Source: Flavobacteriaceae bacterium (GTDB lineage: Bacteria; Bacteroidota; Bacteroidia; Flavobacteriales; Flavobacteriaceae). Taken from it: DNA of 64,000 nt. Under the pieces are notes generated by a model. The model was not told the DNA's origin. It made no database searches and saw nothing but the letters and a program-made list of their open reading frames with translations. The position numbers were made by a program, and so were the translations under genes. The stretch spans positions 24,724 to 88,723 of the forward strand of contig JABSPM010000028.1 in the NCBI GenBank assembly GCA_013215095.1, written 5' to 3'. Numbering within the stretch: the first letter of the stretch is position 1; every line of letters starts with the position of its first letter. Positions 25,764-34,667 of the stretch are shown here, one piece after another.

Positions 25764-26879
25764 TCATGAAAACATGTCTTTTACCTTTTCAAAAAATGAT
25801 TTATCCGAACTTTCAGGTTTTGGACTAAAATGTTCATCTTCTCTCATTTTTTCAAAAAATGATTTCTGTTCTTTATTCAATGTTTTGGGTGTCCACACAT
25901 TAACATGTACTAGAAGATCACCTTGTCCATATCCATTAATACTTGGGATACCTTTTCCTCGTAATCTTAAAATTTTACCCGATTGTACTCCAGCGTCAAT
26001 CTTAATGCGTACTTTTCCTGTAACGGCGTCAATCTCTTTGGTTGTTCCTAAGACGGCATCTGGCAAACTCACATATAAATCATAATGTAAATTATCTCCT
26101 TCGCGTTTTAATGTTGCATGGTCTTGTTCTGTAATGGCTACTAATAGATCTCCAGCAATTCCGTTTCCAGGAGCTTCGTTTCCTTTTCCAGAAACTTTGA
26201 GTTGCATCCCATCAACAACACCAGCAGGAATTTTAATAGACACTGTTTCTTCTTGACTTATCATGCCATGCGCATCGGCATCAGCTGGTTTTTTATTAAT
26301 GATTTGACCAGCACCACCACAAACATTACATGTAGATGCGGTTTGCATGCGTCCCAAAATTGTATTGGTTACACGTGTTACTTGTCCGCTTCCGTTACAA
26401 GTGCTACATGTTTTATAGGATACTCCAGGCGCTTGTACTTTACGTTTTACTTTAATCTTCTTCTCTACGCCATTAGCAATTTCTTCTAGAGAAAGTTTTA
26501 CGCGTATGCGCATGTTACTTCCTTTAACAACACGTTGTCTTTGACCACTAAATCCGCCAAATCCACCCCCAAAAGCACCTCCAAAGATATCTCCAAATTG
26601 GCTAAAGATGTCATCCATATTCATATGACTTCCACCGCCAAATCCGCCAGCACCTTCAAATGCAGCATGGCCAAATTGGTCATAACGTGCTTTTTTGTCA
26701 GCATCGCTAAGAACTTCATAAGCTTCAGCCGCTTGCTTAAACATTTCTTCAGCATTTTTATCATCTGGATTCTTATCTGGATGATATTTTATAGCCATTT
26801 TCCTGTAGGCTTTTTTAATCTCTGCTGCAGAAGCACTCTTGGTAACTCCTAATATTTCGTAATAATCTTGTTTTGCCAT
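25764..26879 (-). CDS. dnaJ: Chaperone DnaJ with reduced zinc finger
   Basis: 371 residues. J domain 1-70 with HPD at 33-35, which stimulates DnaK ATPase; Gly/Phe-rich linker at about 75-115; cysteine-rich region at about 145-200; substrate-binding beta domains to the end. Only two CxxCxGxG repeats are present (CSTCNGSG and CNVCGGAG) instead of four, so one of the two zinc sites is missing. I believe this is normal for Flavobacteria-type DnaJ. Cotranscribed with grpE, 27 bases apart. dnaK is not in the window. Confidence 0.95.
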   Translation of the reverse strand: MAKQDYYEILGVTKSASAAEIKKAYRKMAIKYHPDKNPDDKNAEEMFKQAAEAYEVLSDADKKARYDQFGHAAFEGAGGFGGGSHMNMDDIFSQFGDIFGGAFGGGFGGFSGQRQRVVKGSNMRIRVKLSLEEIANGVEKKIKVKRKVQAPGVSYKTCSTCNGSGQVTRVTNTILGRMQTASTCNVCGGAGQIINKKPADADAHGMISQEETVSIKIPAGVVDGMQLKVSGKGNEAPGNGIAGDLLVAITEQDHATLKREGDNLHYDLYVSLPDAVLGTTKEIDAVTGKVRIKIDAGVQSGKILRLRGKGIPSINGYGQGDLLVHVNVWTPKTLNKEQKSFFEKMREDEHFSPKPESSDKSFFEKVKDMFS

Positions 26880-26906
26880 TTGTTTTTTAAAAAAATTATG
26901 AGCTAA

Positions 26907-27446
26907 TTATTGTCCAATCACTACTTTTGGAAAACGAATCACTTTTGTTCCTAGTTTATACCCTCTTTCAATGACGTCTATGATTTTTCCTTTCATATCT
27001 TCAGTAGGTGCAGCAATTTGTGTTACTGCTTCATGATTATCTGCATTAAAAACATCTCCATTAGTCACTTCAATTTTAGACAATCCTTTTTGCTCTAGGT
27101 TTGATAGTAATTTTTGATAAATTAACTCTACACCTTTTCTTAATTCTTCTGCCTCTTTATCTTCATTAATATGCATTAAGGCACGCTCAAAATCATCAAG
27201 AATTGGCAACAATGATACCATCACATCTTCGCTAGCTGTTTTAAATAATTCTAAACGCTCTTTTGAGGTACGTCTTTTATAATTTTCGAACTCTGCAAAC
27301 AAACGCAAAAACTTGTCTTTTTCTACTTTTAACTCTTCAGTCAATTGTTCTTCTAGGGTTTGCTCCACTTTGGTTTCGTCTTGTATTTCAGTTTGTACAT
27401 CTTCGATTACTTCGTCTTGTACTTTCTTTTCAGTTTTCTTACTCAT
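26907..27446 (-). CDS. grpE: Nucleotide exchange factor GrpE
   Basis: 179 residues. An acidic, glutamate/glutamine-rich N-terminal 45 residues, a long coiled coil (about 45-100, FLRLFAEFENYKRRTSKE), a four-helix part, and the C-terminal beta wing with DVIERGYKLGTKVIRFPKVVIG. It releases ADP from DnaK. First gene of the grpE-dnaJ unit; divergent from the YceI gene, sharing a 170-base promoter region. Confidence 0.95.
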   Translation of the reverse strand: MSKKTEKKVQDEVIEDVQTEIQDETKVEQTLEEQLTEELKVEKDKFLRLFAEFENYKRRTSKERLELFKTASEDVMVSLLPILDDFERALMHINEDKEAEELRKGVELIYQKLLSNLEQKGLSKIEVTNGDVFNADNHEAVTQIAAPTEDMKGKIIDVIERGYKLGTKVIRFPKVVIGQ

Positions 27447-27579
27447 GTTTTTATAAACTTGTCGTTTTAAAAAGTCATTCTTTTAGAATGGGTGGCAAAA
27501 GTACTGCCATTATTATAAAAATGTCAAAATGTCATTAAATAATTTTATTTTTTTTTAAGCAAAAACTCAGTTAAATCTC

Positions 27580-27587
27580 TATTTTTG
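27580..27587 (+). promoter_or_regulatory. -7 box (TATTTTTG) of the YceI gene
   Basis: TAnnTTTG match 27 bases before the ATG at 27615. No clear -33 TTG. Confidence 0.45.
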
Positions 27588-27614
27588 TGAGTAACATAAA
27601 AATTTAACACTAAA

Positions 27615-28271
27615 ATGAGAACAAACGTATTGAAATTTTTGTCAATGGTTGCCGTTGCCGTAGCTATTATAGGATGTAAAGAAAAAGCTAATGAAGTTGA
27701 AACTAACGCTGCTAAAACTACAAGCGAAGCAAAAGTAACATCGGTAAAATACAAAGCAGATACTGCTGCATCATCTATTGCTTGGACTGGTTTTAAACCT
27801 ACAGGGAAACACAATGGAACAATTAATATTGAATCTGGTGTATTTAGTGTAAATGATGGCAAATTAGAAAGTGGGACTTTCTTAATTGACATGAATTCTA
27901 TTGTTGTTTCAGATATTCCAGCTGAAAACCCTAGAAACGCAGGCTTAGTAGATCACCTAAAAAACGAAGATTTCTTTGATGTCCAAAAATACGGTACAGC
28001 GGCTTTTGACATTACAGGATTTGAGGTGAAAGAGGGGAAAAATATGCTGTCTGGAAACTTAACAATGAAAGACAAAAAGAACAACATCACTATTCCCGTA
28101 ACTTTAAAAATGGAAGGTGATATGATGACTATAACAAGTGAAGCCTTTACTATTGATAGAACAAAGTGGGATATCAGATACAAGTCTAAATCTATTTTTG
28201 GTGACTTAGGAGACAAATTCATTAATGATGAGATCGAATTAAAAATCAACGTTAAGGCAAAAGCGTCTTAA
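27615..28271 (+). CDS. YceI-like lipid-binding lipoprotein
   Basis: 218 residues with a leader ending in lipobox IIGC (Cys21), then an Ala/Glu/Thr-rich linker and the YceI barrel at about 45-215: ASSIAWTGFKPTGKHNGTI, SGTFLIDMNSIVVSDI, HLKNEDFFDVQKYGTAAF, FTIDRTKWDIRYKS. The fold is a lipocalin-like barrel that binds isoprenoid-type lipids in other bacteria. It should sit in the periplasm attached to a membrane. Monocistronic, ended by a strong hairpin. Confidence 0.92.
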   Translation: MRTNVLKFLSMVAVAVAIIGCKEKANEVETNAAKTTSEAKVTSVKYKADTAASSIAWTGFKPTGKHNGTINIESGVFSVNDGKLESGTFLIDMNSIVVSDIPAENPRNAGLVDHLKNEDFFDVQKYGTAAFDITGFEVKEGKNMLSGNLTMKDKKNNITIPVTLKMEGDMMTITSEAFTIDRTKWDIRYKSKSIFGDLGDKFINDEIELKINVKAKAS

Positions 28272-28290
28272 ATTAACACATGTATTTTTA

Positions 28291-28325
28291 AAAAAAGCCA
28301 CGCATTCTTCGCGTGGCTTTTTTTG
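28291..28325. terminator. Bidirectional terminator between YceI and epimerase genes
   Basis: GCCACGC (28297-28303) pairs with GCGTGGC (28311-28317), seven-base loop, flanked by A7 and T7, so it can end both convergent genes. Confidence 0.88.
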
Positions 28326-28356
28326 TAATCAAGCATTTTATCCAATTTTTCAGACA

Positions 28357-29262
28357 TCACAATAGATCTTCTAAAGCAGGCTTGAGTTTATCATACTTAA
28401 AATGAAAACCAGCTTGCTCTACTTTTTTAGAACTTACATGTTGACTTTCTAAAACAAGTAGACTCATTTCTCCAAGTATCATACGCATTATAAAGCTTGG
28501 AACTTTTGGCACAAGAATAGGTCTACTCAAAAGTTCACCTATAGCTTTCACCAATGCTTTTTGTTTTACTGCATTGGGAGCAACCCCATTAAATGTACCT
28601 TCTAGATTATTCTGAACAACAAATAGAAACCACCTCGCCAAATCATTAACATGAATCCACGATTGCCACTGCTCACCAGAACCTATTGCAGAGCCTACAA
28701 ATGCCTTTATTGGCTTTACAAGTTGAACTAAAGCACCTCCTTGATTTGATAGCACCAAACCTATCCTGATGTTTGCTACCTTAATATCCAATGCCTTAAA
28801 AGCACTAGCAGCAGCTTCCCATCGTTCAACCACCTGCCCTAAAAAACCAGTAGATTTCATATCGCAATCTTCCTCATAAACTGCTTTGTAAGAATTTGGA
28901 TAAATACCTGTAGCGCTAGCACTTATTAATTGCTTGATAGTTATATGCTCTTTCTCAATAGTTTTGAGCAGTACATTAAGTGTTTCTAGTCTACTATTTA
29001 ACAGTGTTTCTTTATAAGATTTCGTCCATCTTTTGCTTACTGAGGCACCTGCCAAATTTATAATAACCTCAACATTTTTAAAGCAATTGATGTCAATAAT
29101 TTCCTTAGCTGGATCCCAATAGAACCCCTTGTAATTAGCTTTAGTTTCTAACTTAGCTTTGCGTGTTGTTAGATAGTGTACAACATAATTATTGTCGTGA
29201 CAAATTTTAACAATTTCTTGTCCGACTAATCCTGTTGCACCTGTGATAAGTATTGTTTTCAT
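28357..29262 (-). CDS. TIGR01777 family SDR oxidoreductase (epimerase-like)
   Basis: A 301-residue Rossmann-fold protein: ILITGATGLVGQEIV at the N-terminus binds NAD(P), NLAGASVSKRWT is the family hallmark, SASATGIYPNS carries the catalytic Ser/Tyr, and the C-terminal DUF1731-like part has PKVPSFIMRMILGEMSLLVLESQHVSSKK. The substrate is unknown; a cell-division link (E. coli YfcH-like group) is not proven. It follows mnmD after 112 bases on the same strand. Confidence 0.92.
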   Translation of the reverse strand: MKTILITGATGLVGQEIVKICHDNNYVVHYLTTRKAKLETKANYKGFYWDPAKEIIDINCFKNVEVIINLAGASVSKRWTKSYKETLLNSRLETLNVLLKTIEKEHITIKQLISASATGIYPNSYKAVYEEDCDMKSTGFLGQVVERWEAAASAFKALDIKVANIRIGLVLSNQGGALVQLVKPIKAFVGSAIGSGEQWQSWIHVNDLARWFLFVVQNNLEGTFNGVAPNAVKQKALVKAIGELLSRPILVPKVPSFIMRMILGEMSLLVLESQHVSSKKVEQAGFHFKYDKLKPALEDLL

Positions 29263-29374
29263 TGTTTTACAAATTTACAAATGGTTTTCATTTTTAGACC
29301 TAAATTACAGAAAGCTTAAAGTGAAATTGACTTAGATACGCTCTTAAATCGATGTCTTGTTTAAAGGTATGCTA

Positions 29375-30103
29375 CTAGGATTTTACTTTAGTCGCCCTGA
29401 GCATATGCCGTTTCCCTGGTGGTCCATCTAAGCGCTCTACTGCAAAACCTAGATCTTTCATCAAACGTTTTACTCGGCCAATCGCTGCATAAGTTACCAA
29501 CACCCCATTATCTTTAAGCGCATCATACATACTTCTAAAAATAGAAGCACTCCATAAATCGGGTTGTACTCGAGCACCAAACGCATCAAAATAAATGATG
29601 TCATAGCAGTTTTTGTCAGAGATGTCTTCAAAGAATTTTTTCTGTTTGGTTAAGATGAAATTTGGGGTTACAGCGATTTGATTACCCCATTTTGATTGAT
29701 GTATATTATCAAACAATTCACTTTGAGATGCATCAATTAAATCTACATAATTTAGTGCTTCAAGCTCATTAGACTGCACTGGGTAAGCTTCTACACCAAC
29801 ATAATTAATATTTAGATTTAGAGCTTTTGCATTTAAGGCTGTTAAAAATGCATTAAGTCCAGTACCAAAGCCTATTTCTAAAATATTAGCAGCCTCTTTC
29901 GAAAGATTGCCTGCACCATCAAAATACGCATCATCGTTTAACATCGGAATAGTGTCTTTGTAAAAAAAATGAAGTAATCCGTGTTTTATAAACACGTGAT
30001 TTGCTTCATTAATTGCACCATGAATAGAATGGTATTGTTCATTCCACGCTTCAATTTGAATGGTCTTAGAACCATCTTTAGTCGTAATTATTTTTCGTTT
30101 CAA
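29375..30103 (-). CDS. mnmD: tRNA U34 methyltransferase MnmD
   Basis: 242 residues homologous to the N-terminal methyltransferase part of bifunctional MnmC; the FAD domain is absent, as in other Bacteroidota. It would convert 5-aminomethyl to 5-methylaminomethyl-2-thiouridine at the wobble base. Motifs: VFIKHGLLHFF, EIGFGTGLNAFLT (SAM loop), YYVGVEAYP-like NYVGVEAYPVQ, YDIIYFDAFGARVQPDLW and DGPPGKRHMLRA at the end. One base separates its start from the stop of the CxxCH lipoprotein gene. Confidence 0.93.
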   Translation of the reverse strand: MKRKIITTKDGSKTIQIEAWNEQYHSIHGAINEANHVFIKHGLLHFFYKDTIPMLNDDAYFDGAGNLSKEAANILEIGFGTGLNAFLTALNAKALNLNINYVGVEAYPVQSNELEALNYVDLIDASQSELFDNIHQSKWGNQIAVTPNFILTKQKKFFEDISDKNCYDIIYFDAFGARVQPDLWSASIFRSMYDALKDNGVLVTYAAIGRVKRLMKDLGFAVERLDGPPGKRHMLRATKVKS

Positions 30104-30104
30104 A

Positions 30105-30542
30105 TTATTTAATTAACAACTTCTTAATTCTTGGTATTGGTCCTGAACATTTTTTCAAATGACATGCAATACACGTATTAATCGCATTATTGTATTTTAG
30201 AACTAAATCCTCTTTACTACTTTTAAATATGGCTTTTTCATGTTGTATAAACAGTTTTGAAAACGTTTCAAAAGTGTCGTCTCTATCCTTCGGATCGGTC
30301 ATTGTCGCAGAATGAATAGTATTAAATTTTTCGGGATAACTAAGATTTAGCCTGCCTTCTATAACTTGTTGCTTGATACTTTCGTTAAATGTGTACATTT
30401 CCTTCATAAGATTTGACATTTCAGAGGTGGCAACCATCACAAATTCTTTTTTATCCTTTTCATCCTGAAGCTTTTTAGTAGCTTTATCTTTACAGCCGAA
30501 AGATAAGACGGATAAGACCACAACAACAAAAAGTATCTTCAT
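30105..30542 (-). CDS. Lipoprotein with single CxxCH haem motif
   Basis: 145 residues with a leader ending in lipobox SFGC (Cys17) and a lysine/aspartate-rich linker. Near the C-terminus NAINTCIACHLKKC gives one CxxCH motif, the attachment site for c-type haem; a helical stretch with EMSNLMKEMYTFNESIKQ and WFE-like segments precedes it, as in small c'-like cytochromes. No Met ligand is certain. It could be an electron carrier or a sensor. Seven bases after the DUF4920 gene, so the two may act together in the periplasm. Family name uncertain. Confidence 0.65.
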   Translation of the reverse strand: MKILFVVVVLSVLSFGCKDKATKKLQDEKDKKEFVMVATSEMSNLMKEMYTFNESIKQQVIEGRLNLSYPEKFNTIHSATMTDPKDRDDTFETFSKLFIQHEKAIFKSSKEDLVLKYNNAINTCIACHLKKCSGPIPRIKKLLIK

Positions 30543-30549
30543 TGGAGCT

Positions 30550-31062
30550 TTATCCTTTTAATAAAACACCTGTTGCTTCAAATGCTAATGTAGTCTCAGG
30601 CTCCGTAATCGCCTCAATTGCTTTTTTTGGCTTACCTGCATCTTCCGCATAGTGACGTAATTCATCAACTGAAATTACAGTAACATACGCTTTTCCATCA
30701 ACAATCACTTCTCCCTTAGCATTCAAAGGCATAAAGAATCCGTAATCTTTAAAACGCACCATCATTTCTTTATTTTTACCAAGATCCAACATCATCCAGC
30801 ATCCTTTTTTAGAACACACCTCTAGAATTGTTCCTTTCACCTTGGTTTTAAGCGTATCTCCTTCTTTTAACTTCTGGTAACGTTCTGCCATTTCAGCAGA
30901 TGTTATTGCGCCATCAGCTTCTATTTTATCTCCAAAAGAAGCGTACTTAACTTCGTTTTGTTCAGAACTTTGTATTTCTTTAGTCTCTACAACCTCTTTT
31001 TCATGGTTTTTACATCCAAATATTGCGGTAAATAGCATTAATAATACTACTATGTTTTTCAT
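30550..31062 (-). CDS. DUF4920 domain lipoprotein
   Basis: 170 residues with leader and lipobox IFGC (Cys17), then the DUF4920 domain: KTKVKGTILEVCSKKGCWMMLDLG, MMVRFKDYGFFMPL, GKAYVTVISVDELRHYAEDAG. The paired cysteines in VCSKKGCW are conserved in the family. Fold is OB-like by appearance. Function unknown. First gene of a run with the CxxCH lipoprotein, mnmD and possibly the epimerase. Confidence 0.88.
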   Translation of the reverse strand: MKNIVVLLMLFTAIFGCKNHEKEVVETKEIQSSEQNEVKYASFGDKIEADGAITSAEMAERYQKLKEGDTLKTKVKGTILEVCSKKGCWMMLDLGKNKEMMVRFKDYGFFMPLNAKGEVIVDGKAYVTVISVDELRHYAEDAGKPKKAIEAITEPETTLAFEATGVLLKG

Positions 31063-31148
31063 AATATGAATTTTAATCTATGGTTAATAAAATTATTTAC
31101 AAAGATAGGCTTTTCTAATTTCTTATATTATTAAGATTATATTTTCCG

Positions 31149-31156
31149 TACTTTTG
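31149..31156 (+). promoter_or_regulatory. -7 box (TACTTTTG) of ilvE
   Basis: Exact TAnnTTTG, 22 bases before the ATG at 31179. No clear -33 element. Confidence 0.5.
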
Positions 31157-31178
31157 CACTCTTAAAAAGTGAAAGACT

Positions 31179-32246
31179 ATGAAAGCAAATACAGCGGATA
31201 AACTTAGTATAAAACATATAGTTAATTCTAAAATCACATCGGTTGATTTTAATAATTTAGATTTTGGTAAAACATTTACAGATTACATGTTTGAATGTGA
31301 TTATGTAGATGGGCAATGGAAGAATCCAACGATAAAGCCTTATGGTCCTATGATCATCGATCCATCTGCAAGAGTTTTTCATTATGGGCAAGCCGTTTTT
31401 GAAGGGATGAAAGCCTTTAAAGATGATCATGGTGAAGTTTGGTTGTTTCGACCAGAGCAAAATTTTGAACGTATTAATTTATCTTCTAAACGTTTAGCTA
31501 TTCCTGAATTTCCTAAGGAATTCTTTTTCGAAGGTCTAACAACTCTTTTAAAATTGGACAAAGATTGGATTAAACCTGGTTTTGGAAACGCCTTATACAT
31601 AAGACCTTTTGTAATTGCAACGGAGCCAGCTATTGCTGCTTCGCCTGCAGAGCAATACAAATTTATGATTATTTGTTCTCCAGCTAAAGCCTATTACACA
31701 GGAGAGATACGTGTATTATTTGCTGAAAAATACAGTCGTTCTGCGCATGGTGGTGTTGGATTTGCAAAGGCTGCAGGAAATTATGGTGCTCAATTTTATC
31801 CAACCAATTTGGCAAACCAAGCAGGCTTTCAACAAATTATATGGACAGATGCAATCCAACATGAGTACTTGGAAGAAGCAGGAACAATGAACATTTTCTT
31901 TAGGGTTGGAGACAAGCTTTTAACTGCACCAACTAATGACAGGATTTTAGATGGTATTACTCGTAAAAGTATCCTTCAAATCGCCCAAGACATAGGTGTT
32001 TCTTGTGAAGTACGCCCTGTTAGTGTTACAGAAATAAAGGCTGCAGCACAAGAAGGAAAACTTAAAGAAATGTTTGGCACAGGAACCGCTGCTGTTATTA
32101 GCACAATTTCTGCTTTTAAGCATGCTGACGATTTATACGAGTTACCTGAGCTAGAAAACTCTTATGCTAGCAAACTTAAAAACACGTTATTAAACATCCA
32201 ATATAATGTAAGTCCAGATCCTCATGGATGGCGTTATAAGATATAA
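31179..32246 (+). CDS. ilvE: Branched-chain amino acid aminotransferase
   Basis: A 355-residue PLP fold-type IV enzyme that transaminates leucine, isoleucine and valine with 2-oxoglutarate. Signature segments: VFHYGQAVFEGMKAF, RPEQNFERINLSSKRL, YIRPFVIATEP, and SAHGGVGFAKAAGNYG with the PLP lysine; then EEAGTMNIFF and GTGTAAVISTI. The length and the N-terminal form match class II BCATs. Monocistronic, with promoter box and terminator. In this organism it may also supply branched acyl-CoA precursors, the possible substrates of IcmF. Confidence 0.95.
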   Translation: MKANTADKLSIKHIVNSKITSVDFNNLDFGKTFTDYMFECDYVDGQWKNPTIKPYGPMIIDPSARVFHYGQAVFEGMKAFKDDHGEVWLFRPEQNFERINLSSKRLAIPEFPKEFFFEGLTTLLKLDKDWIKPGFGNALYIRPFVIATEPAIAASPAEQYKFMIICSPAKAYYTGEIRVLFAEKYSRSAHGGVGFAKAAGNYGAQFYPTNLANQAGFQQIIWTDAIQHEYLEEAGTMNIFFRVGDKLLTAPTNDRILDGITRKSILQIAQDIGVSCEVRPVSVTEIKAAAQEGKLKEMFGTGTAAVISTISAFKHADDLYELPELENSYASKLKNTLLNIQYNVSPDPHGWRYKI

Positions 32247-32273
32247 CTATTTATTTCGTTGAAATAAGTACTA

Positions 32274-32303
32274 AAAAAAGAGAAGCAGCCGCTTCTCTTT
32301 TTT
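32274..32303. terminator. Bidirectional terminator between ilvE and the MazG-like gene
   Basis: A6-GAGAAGC pairs with GCTTCTC-T6 around a four-base loop. It ends ilvE on the plus strand and, since it overlaps the stop of the next gene, also the minus-strand unit. Confidence 0.88.
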
Positions 32304-32688
32304 AGTGGTCTAAAATTGTTTTTATATCTGGTTTAAAATAATTTGGTCCTTTTAACACTTTGCCGTCGTCTCTATATATAGGTTCTCCATCTTCACCCAG
32401 CTTACTCATGTTACTGCGCTGAATTTCATCAAATACTTCTTCAATTTTATATTGCAAACCATGCTCTATAAGCGTGCCACACAGAATGTACAACATATCT
32501 CCAAGAGCATCAGCTACTTCTACTAGATCATTAGTATTTGCAGCCTCAAGATATTCTTCATTTTCTTCGCGCATCAACTTATATCTCAGCATGTTTTTTT
32601 CTGTACCCAAATCTGCTTTAGGTGTTTCGCGATAACCAATTTTAAAGGCGGTATGAAAAGCTTTTACGGCTTCAATTTTTTTCTTCAT
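32302..32688 (-). CDS. All-alpha NTP pyrophosphohydrolase (MazG/PRA-PH-like)
   Basis: 128 residues of the all-alpha nucleotide pyrophosphatase superfamily. The magnesium-binding pattern REENEEYLEA followed by VEVADALGDMLYILCG (ExxE and ExxD) is intact. GPNYFKPDI near the end is shared with proteins annotated as phosphoribosyl-ATP pyrophosphohydrolase-like. It probably hydrolyses a nucleoside triphosphate to monophosphate and pyrophosphate, perhaps in nucleotide-pool cleaning. Single gene with its own terminator. Confidence 0.85.
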   Translation of the reverse strand: MKKKIEAVKAFHTAFKIGYRETPKADLGTEKNMLRYKLMREENEEYLEAANTNDLVEVADALGDMLYILCGTLIEHGLQYKIEEVFDEIQRSNMSKLGEDGEPIYRDDGKVLKGPNYFKPDIKTILDH

Positions 32689-32855
32689 TGTATTTACATT
32701 AATTTCGCTAAAAATAAAGAATTTATAATAACCATATATTGCTTTTATTTATGAAGCTGTATTTCGCTTGAAAATTTAAAAAGAAATTTATGGTTTATAT
32801 TCCGAAAAAAAGCGGAATAATAATTTTTACTAGTTTTCTTTATAAAACAATCACT

Positions 32856-33041
32856 ATGTTTAGTCAAGGACAAATTATTTTCGGAATTATATTTGCTATC
32901 GCATTTACAATTGTAATGATTACCATGTATAGAAAAGATATGAAACTTCACAGCAAATACTACAAAGGTAGTCGTTGGGTATTATTGGCATTTATAGCGT
33001 TCATTGGTATGATTGCCGCTATCAAGTTCTTATTAGGATAA
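32856..33041 (+). CDS. Small two-helix membrane protein
   Basis: 61 residues from the ATG at 32856: helix 1 (IIFGIIFAIAFTIVMITM), a basic linker YRKDMKLHSKYYKGS, and helix 2 (VLLAFIAFIGMIAAIKFLL). A longer frame to 32790 is less likely because relatives known to me in Flavobacteriaceae start MFSQGQ. Function unknown. Its last nine bases overlap the 3' end of the convergent SanA-like gene. Confidence 0.65.
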   Translation: MFSQGQIIFGIIFAIAFTIVMITMYRKDMKLHSKYYKGSRWVLLAFIAFIGMIAAIKFLLG

Positions 33042-33521
33042 CTTATCTTTATTAGCCAAATAAATGGCACGTTCATTATGAAATTTCTGCGAGATAACGG
33101 TAATACTGTCTTGACCAAAGATGTCTTTCGCTCTAATCATAGAATCTAGAGTTCTAAATCCAGCATAATCGATGTGTATTTTAGGTCTAGGAATACCTCT
33201 TTCAATAAGATCTGCCTTGAATAATGAGGGTTCATCATAAGACTTAGAACCATTGTCACCACTTACCAATATAATATCAATCTTACCCGATTTATATAGG
33301 TTTACTGTGGCATCAATTCTGTATTGATAAAAAAGATTAATATCTCCATTTTTGAGGTATTTGCTTGTGCCAAGAACGAGTCCAACTTTGTTTTTAGGAA
33401 TTTCTGAGCTATGATTATAAGTTTTGTTTTTAGCATTACGGATAACCATATCATTACAACACATTATGCCAATGTATGATAAGAACAGCATTAATAATAA
33501 GACGTCAAAAATGGATTTCAT
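33033..33521 (-). CDS. SanA/YdcF-type protein, C-terminally truncated
   Basis: 162 residues with an N-terminal membrane anchor (about 5-22) and most of the DUF218 domain: VGLVLGTSKYLKNGDIN, YRIDATVNLYKSGKIDIILVSGDNG, YDEPSLFKADLIERGI, and VISQKFHNERAIYLA. Intact SanA-type proteins continue for some 40-60 residues past this last motif; here the frame stops after NKDKLS, overlapping the opposite gene. SanA-like proteins affect envelope permeability to vancomycin in enterobacteria. The shortened end may make it inactive. Twelve bases downstream of the DUF1361 gene. Confidence 0.75.
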   Translation of the reverse strand: MKSIFDVLLLMLFLSYIGIMCCNDMVIRNAKNKTYNHSSEIPKNKVGLVLGTSKYLKNGDINLFYQYRIDATVNLYKSGKIDIILVSGDNGSKSYDEPSLFKADLIERGIPRPKIHIDYAGFRTLDSMIRAKDIFGQDSITVISQKFHNERAIYLANKDKLS

Positions 33522-33533
33522 ATGATCTCGTGT

Positions 33534-34205
33534 TTAGGTGTTATGAGCTGAGGGTTTCAGTTTTAAGTGTAGTGTAAGATAATAAATAAGGTATAAGAAG
33601 CAGCCAAAAGTTGCAGTAAAAAACCAAGCTTCATAATGTTGCTTGGGGCTAGTTATAATATCAAATACGGCAAGACTCAGTGATTGAGGGTTTTGTATGA
33701 TATCCCAAGAATTAAAGCGCAAGAAACGGCCAATGTACATGCCAAAGGCAGTCAGTAAACAAATAGGCAGACTGCTATAGTGTATCTTTTTATTGAAAAA
33801 TTGTGCAAGTAAGTGTTCAAAATGTCTAAGGCTTAAGACGAAAAAAAACAAACCATTCATGGCAAAAGAGGATAGCATTAAAACATCTAACCATAGCATT
33901 TTTGAAGTAGCATATTTAAGATGCAATAAATCAGTTATGATATAGGATGTATTTGGTAGAAAAAGCATCCATAGCATCAATAGCCCAATTTTGATTAGTT
34001 TCGATAGTGTTGGTCTGCTTACAATATAGTAGCTAAGGCTGTAAGGGATGATGGCTAAAAATAAATTCCATAATAAGAATGCGTAAAAGAAAGATTGATG
34101 AATTTGCATGCGAAATGCCAATAGTATAAAACTTAAAAGTATCGCATAAAATAGCAATCTTAGTGGCGGATTAGGGTGTGAAATTAATAGTTTTATGGTT
34201 TGCAT
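33534..34205 (-). CDS. DUF1361 membrane protein
   Basis: 223 residues with about six membrane helices. The family signature is MLFLPNTSYIITDLLHL, then GRFLRFNSWDIIQNP. Function unknown. Its start overlaps the DUF2809 gene by 13 bases, and the SanA-like gene follows 12 bases after its stop, so the three genes form a small envelope-related operon. Confidence 0.9.
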   Translation of the reverse strand: MQTIKLLISHPNPPLRLLFYAILLSFILLAFRMQIHQSFFYAFLLWNLFLAIIPYSLSYYIVSRPTLSKLIKIGLLMLWMLFLPNTSYIITDLLHLKYATSKMLWLDVLMLSSFAMNGLFFFVLSLRHFEHLLAQFFNKKIHYSSLPICLLTAFGMYIGRFLRFNSWDIIQNPQSLSLAVFDIITSPKQHYEAWFFTATFGCFLYLIYYLTLHLKLKPSAHNT

Positions 34206-34585
34206 GCTAATTGATTGTATTTATGTTCTAGAAATAATAAGGTAAGGATGCCTAAGGTATAGGCTATAATATCCTCGAAATGAAATGTGCTTCCTAAAAT
34301 GAGTTTTGCAAAAGTGTTGGACTCGAGTCCCAGAGGCTTTAAGATATTAAAAAATTGAAGAATTTCAATGTTATACGCAATACATAATACTAGTATTGAT
34401 GCGGGCATTGGCTTAATATTTATTACACTTTTTATACCACAATACAGTAGCATAACCACGAGATAGTCACCTAAAGTATAACGTATAAATCCCGTTTTAA
34501 AACATAAAGCAATAGCGATCTCGATGATTAGAAATATCATAAATGCTATAAAATATTTGTAGTGAAATGTAAAAGAAGGTTTCAT
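34193..34585 (-). CDS. DUF2809 membrane protein
   Basis: 130 residues with four membrane helices. Family-typical stretches: FIRYTLGDYLVVMLLYCGIKS, NIEILQFFNILKPLGLE, LILGSTFHFEDIIAYTLG. Function unknown. Upstream of and overlapping the DUF1361 gene; 80 bases after creD, so cotranscription with creD is possible. Confidence 0.88.
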   Translation of the reverse strand: MKPSFTFHYKYFIAFMIFLIIEIAIALCFKTGFIRYTLGDYLVVMLLYCGIKSVINIKPMPASILVLCIAYNIEILQFFNILKPLGLESNTFAKLILGSTFHFEDIIAYTLGILTLLFLEHKYNQLACKP

Positions 34586-34667
34586 ATCTTAAGAGGTAAA
34601 CTGTGAAATATATCCTCGTTCTCATTACTAAGTAACGAGGATGTGCTAATTAAACTAAAACTAACCA

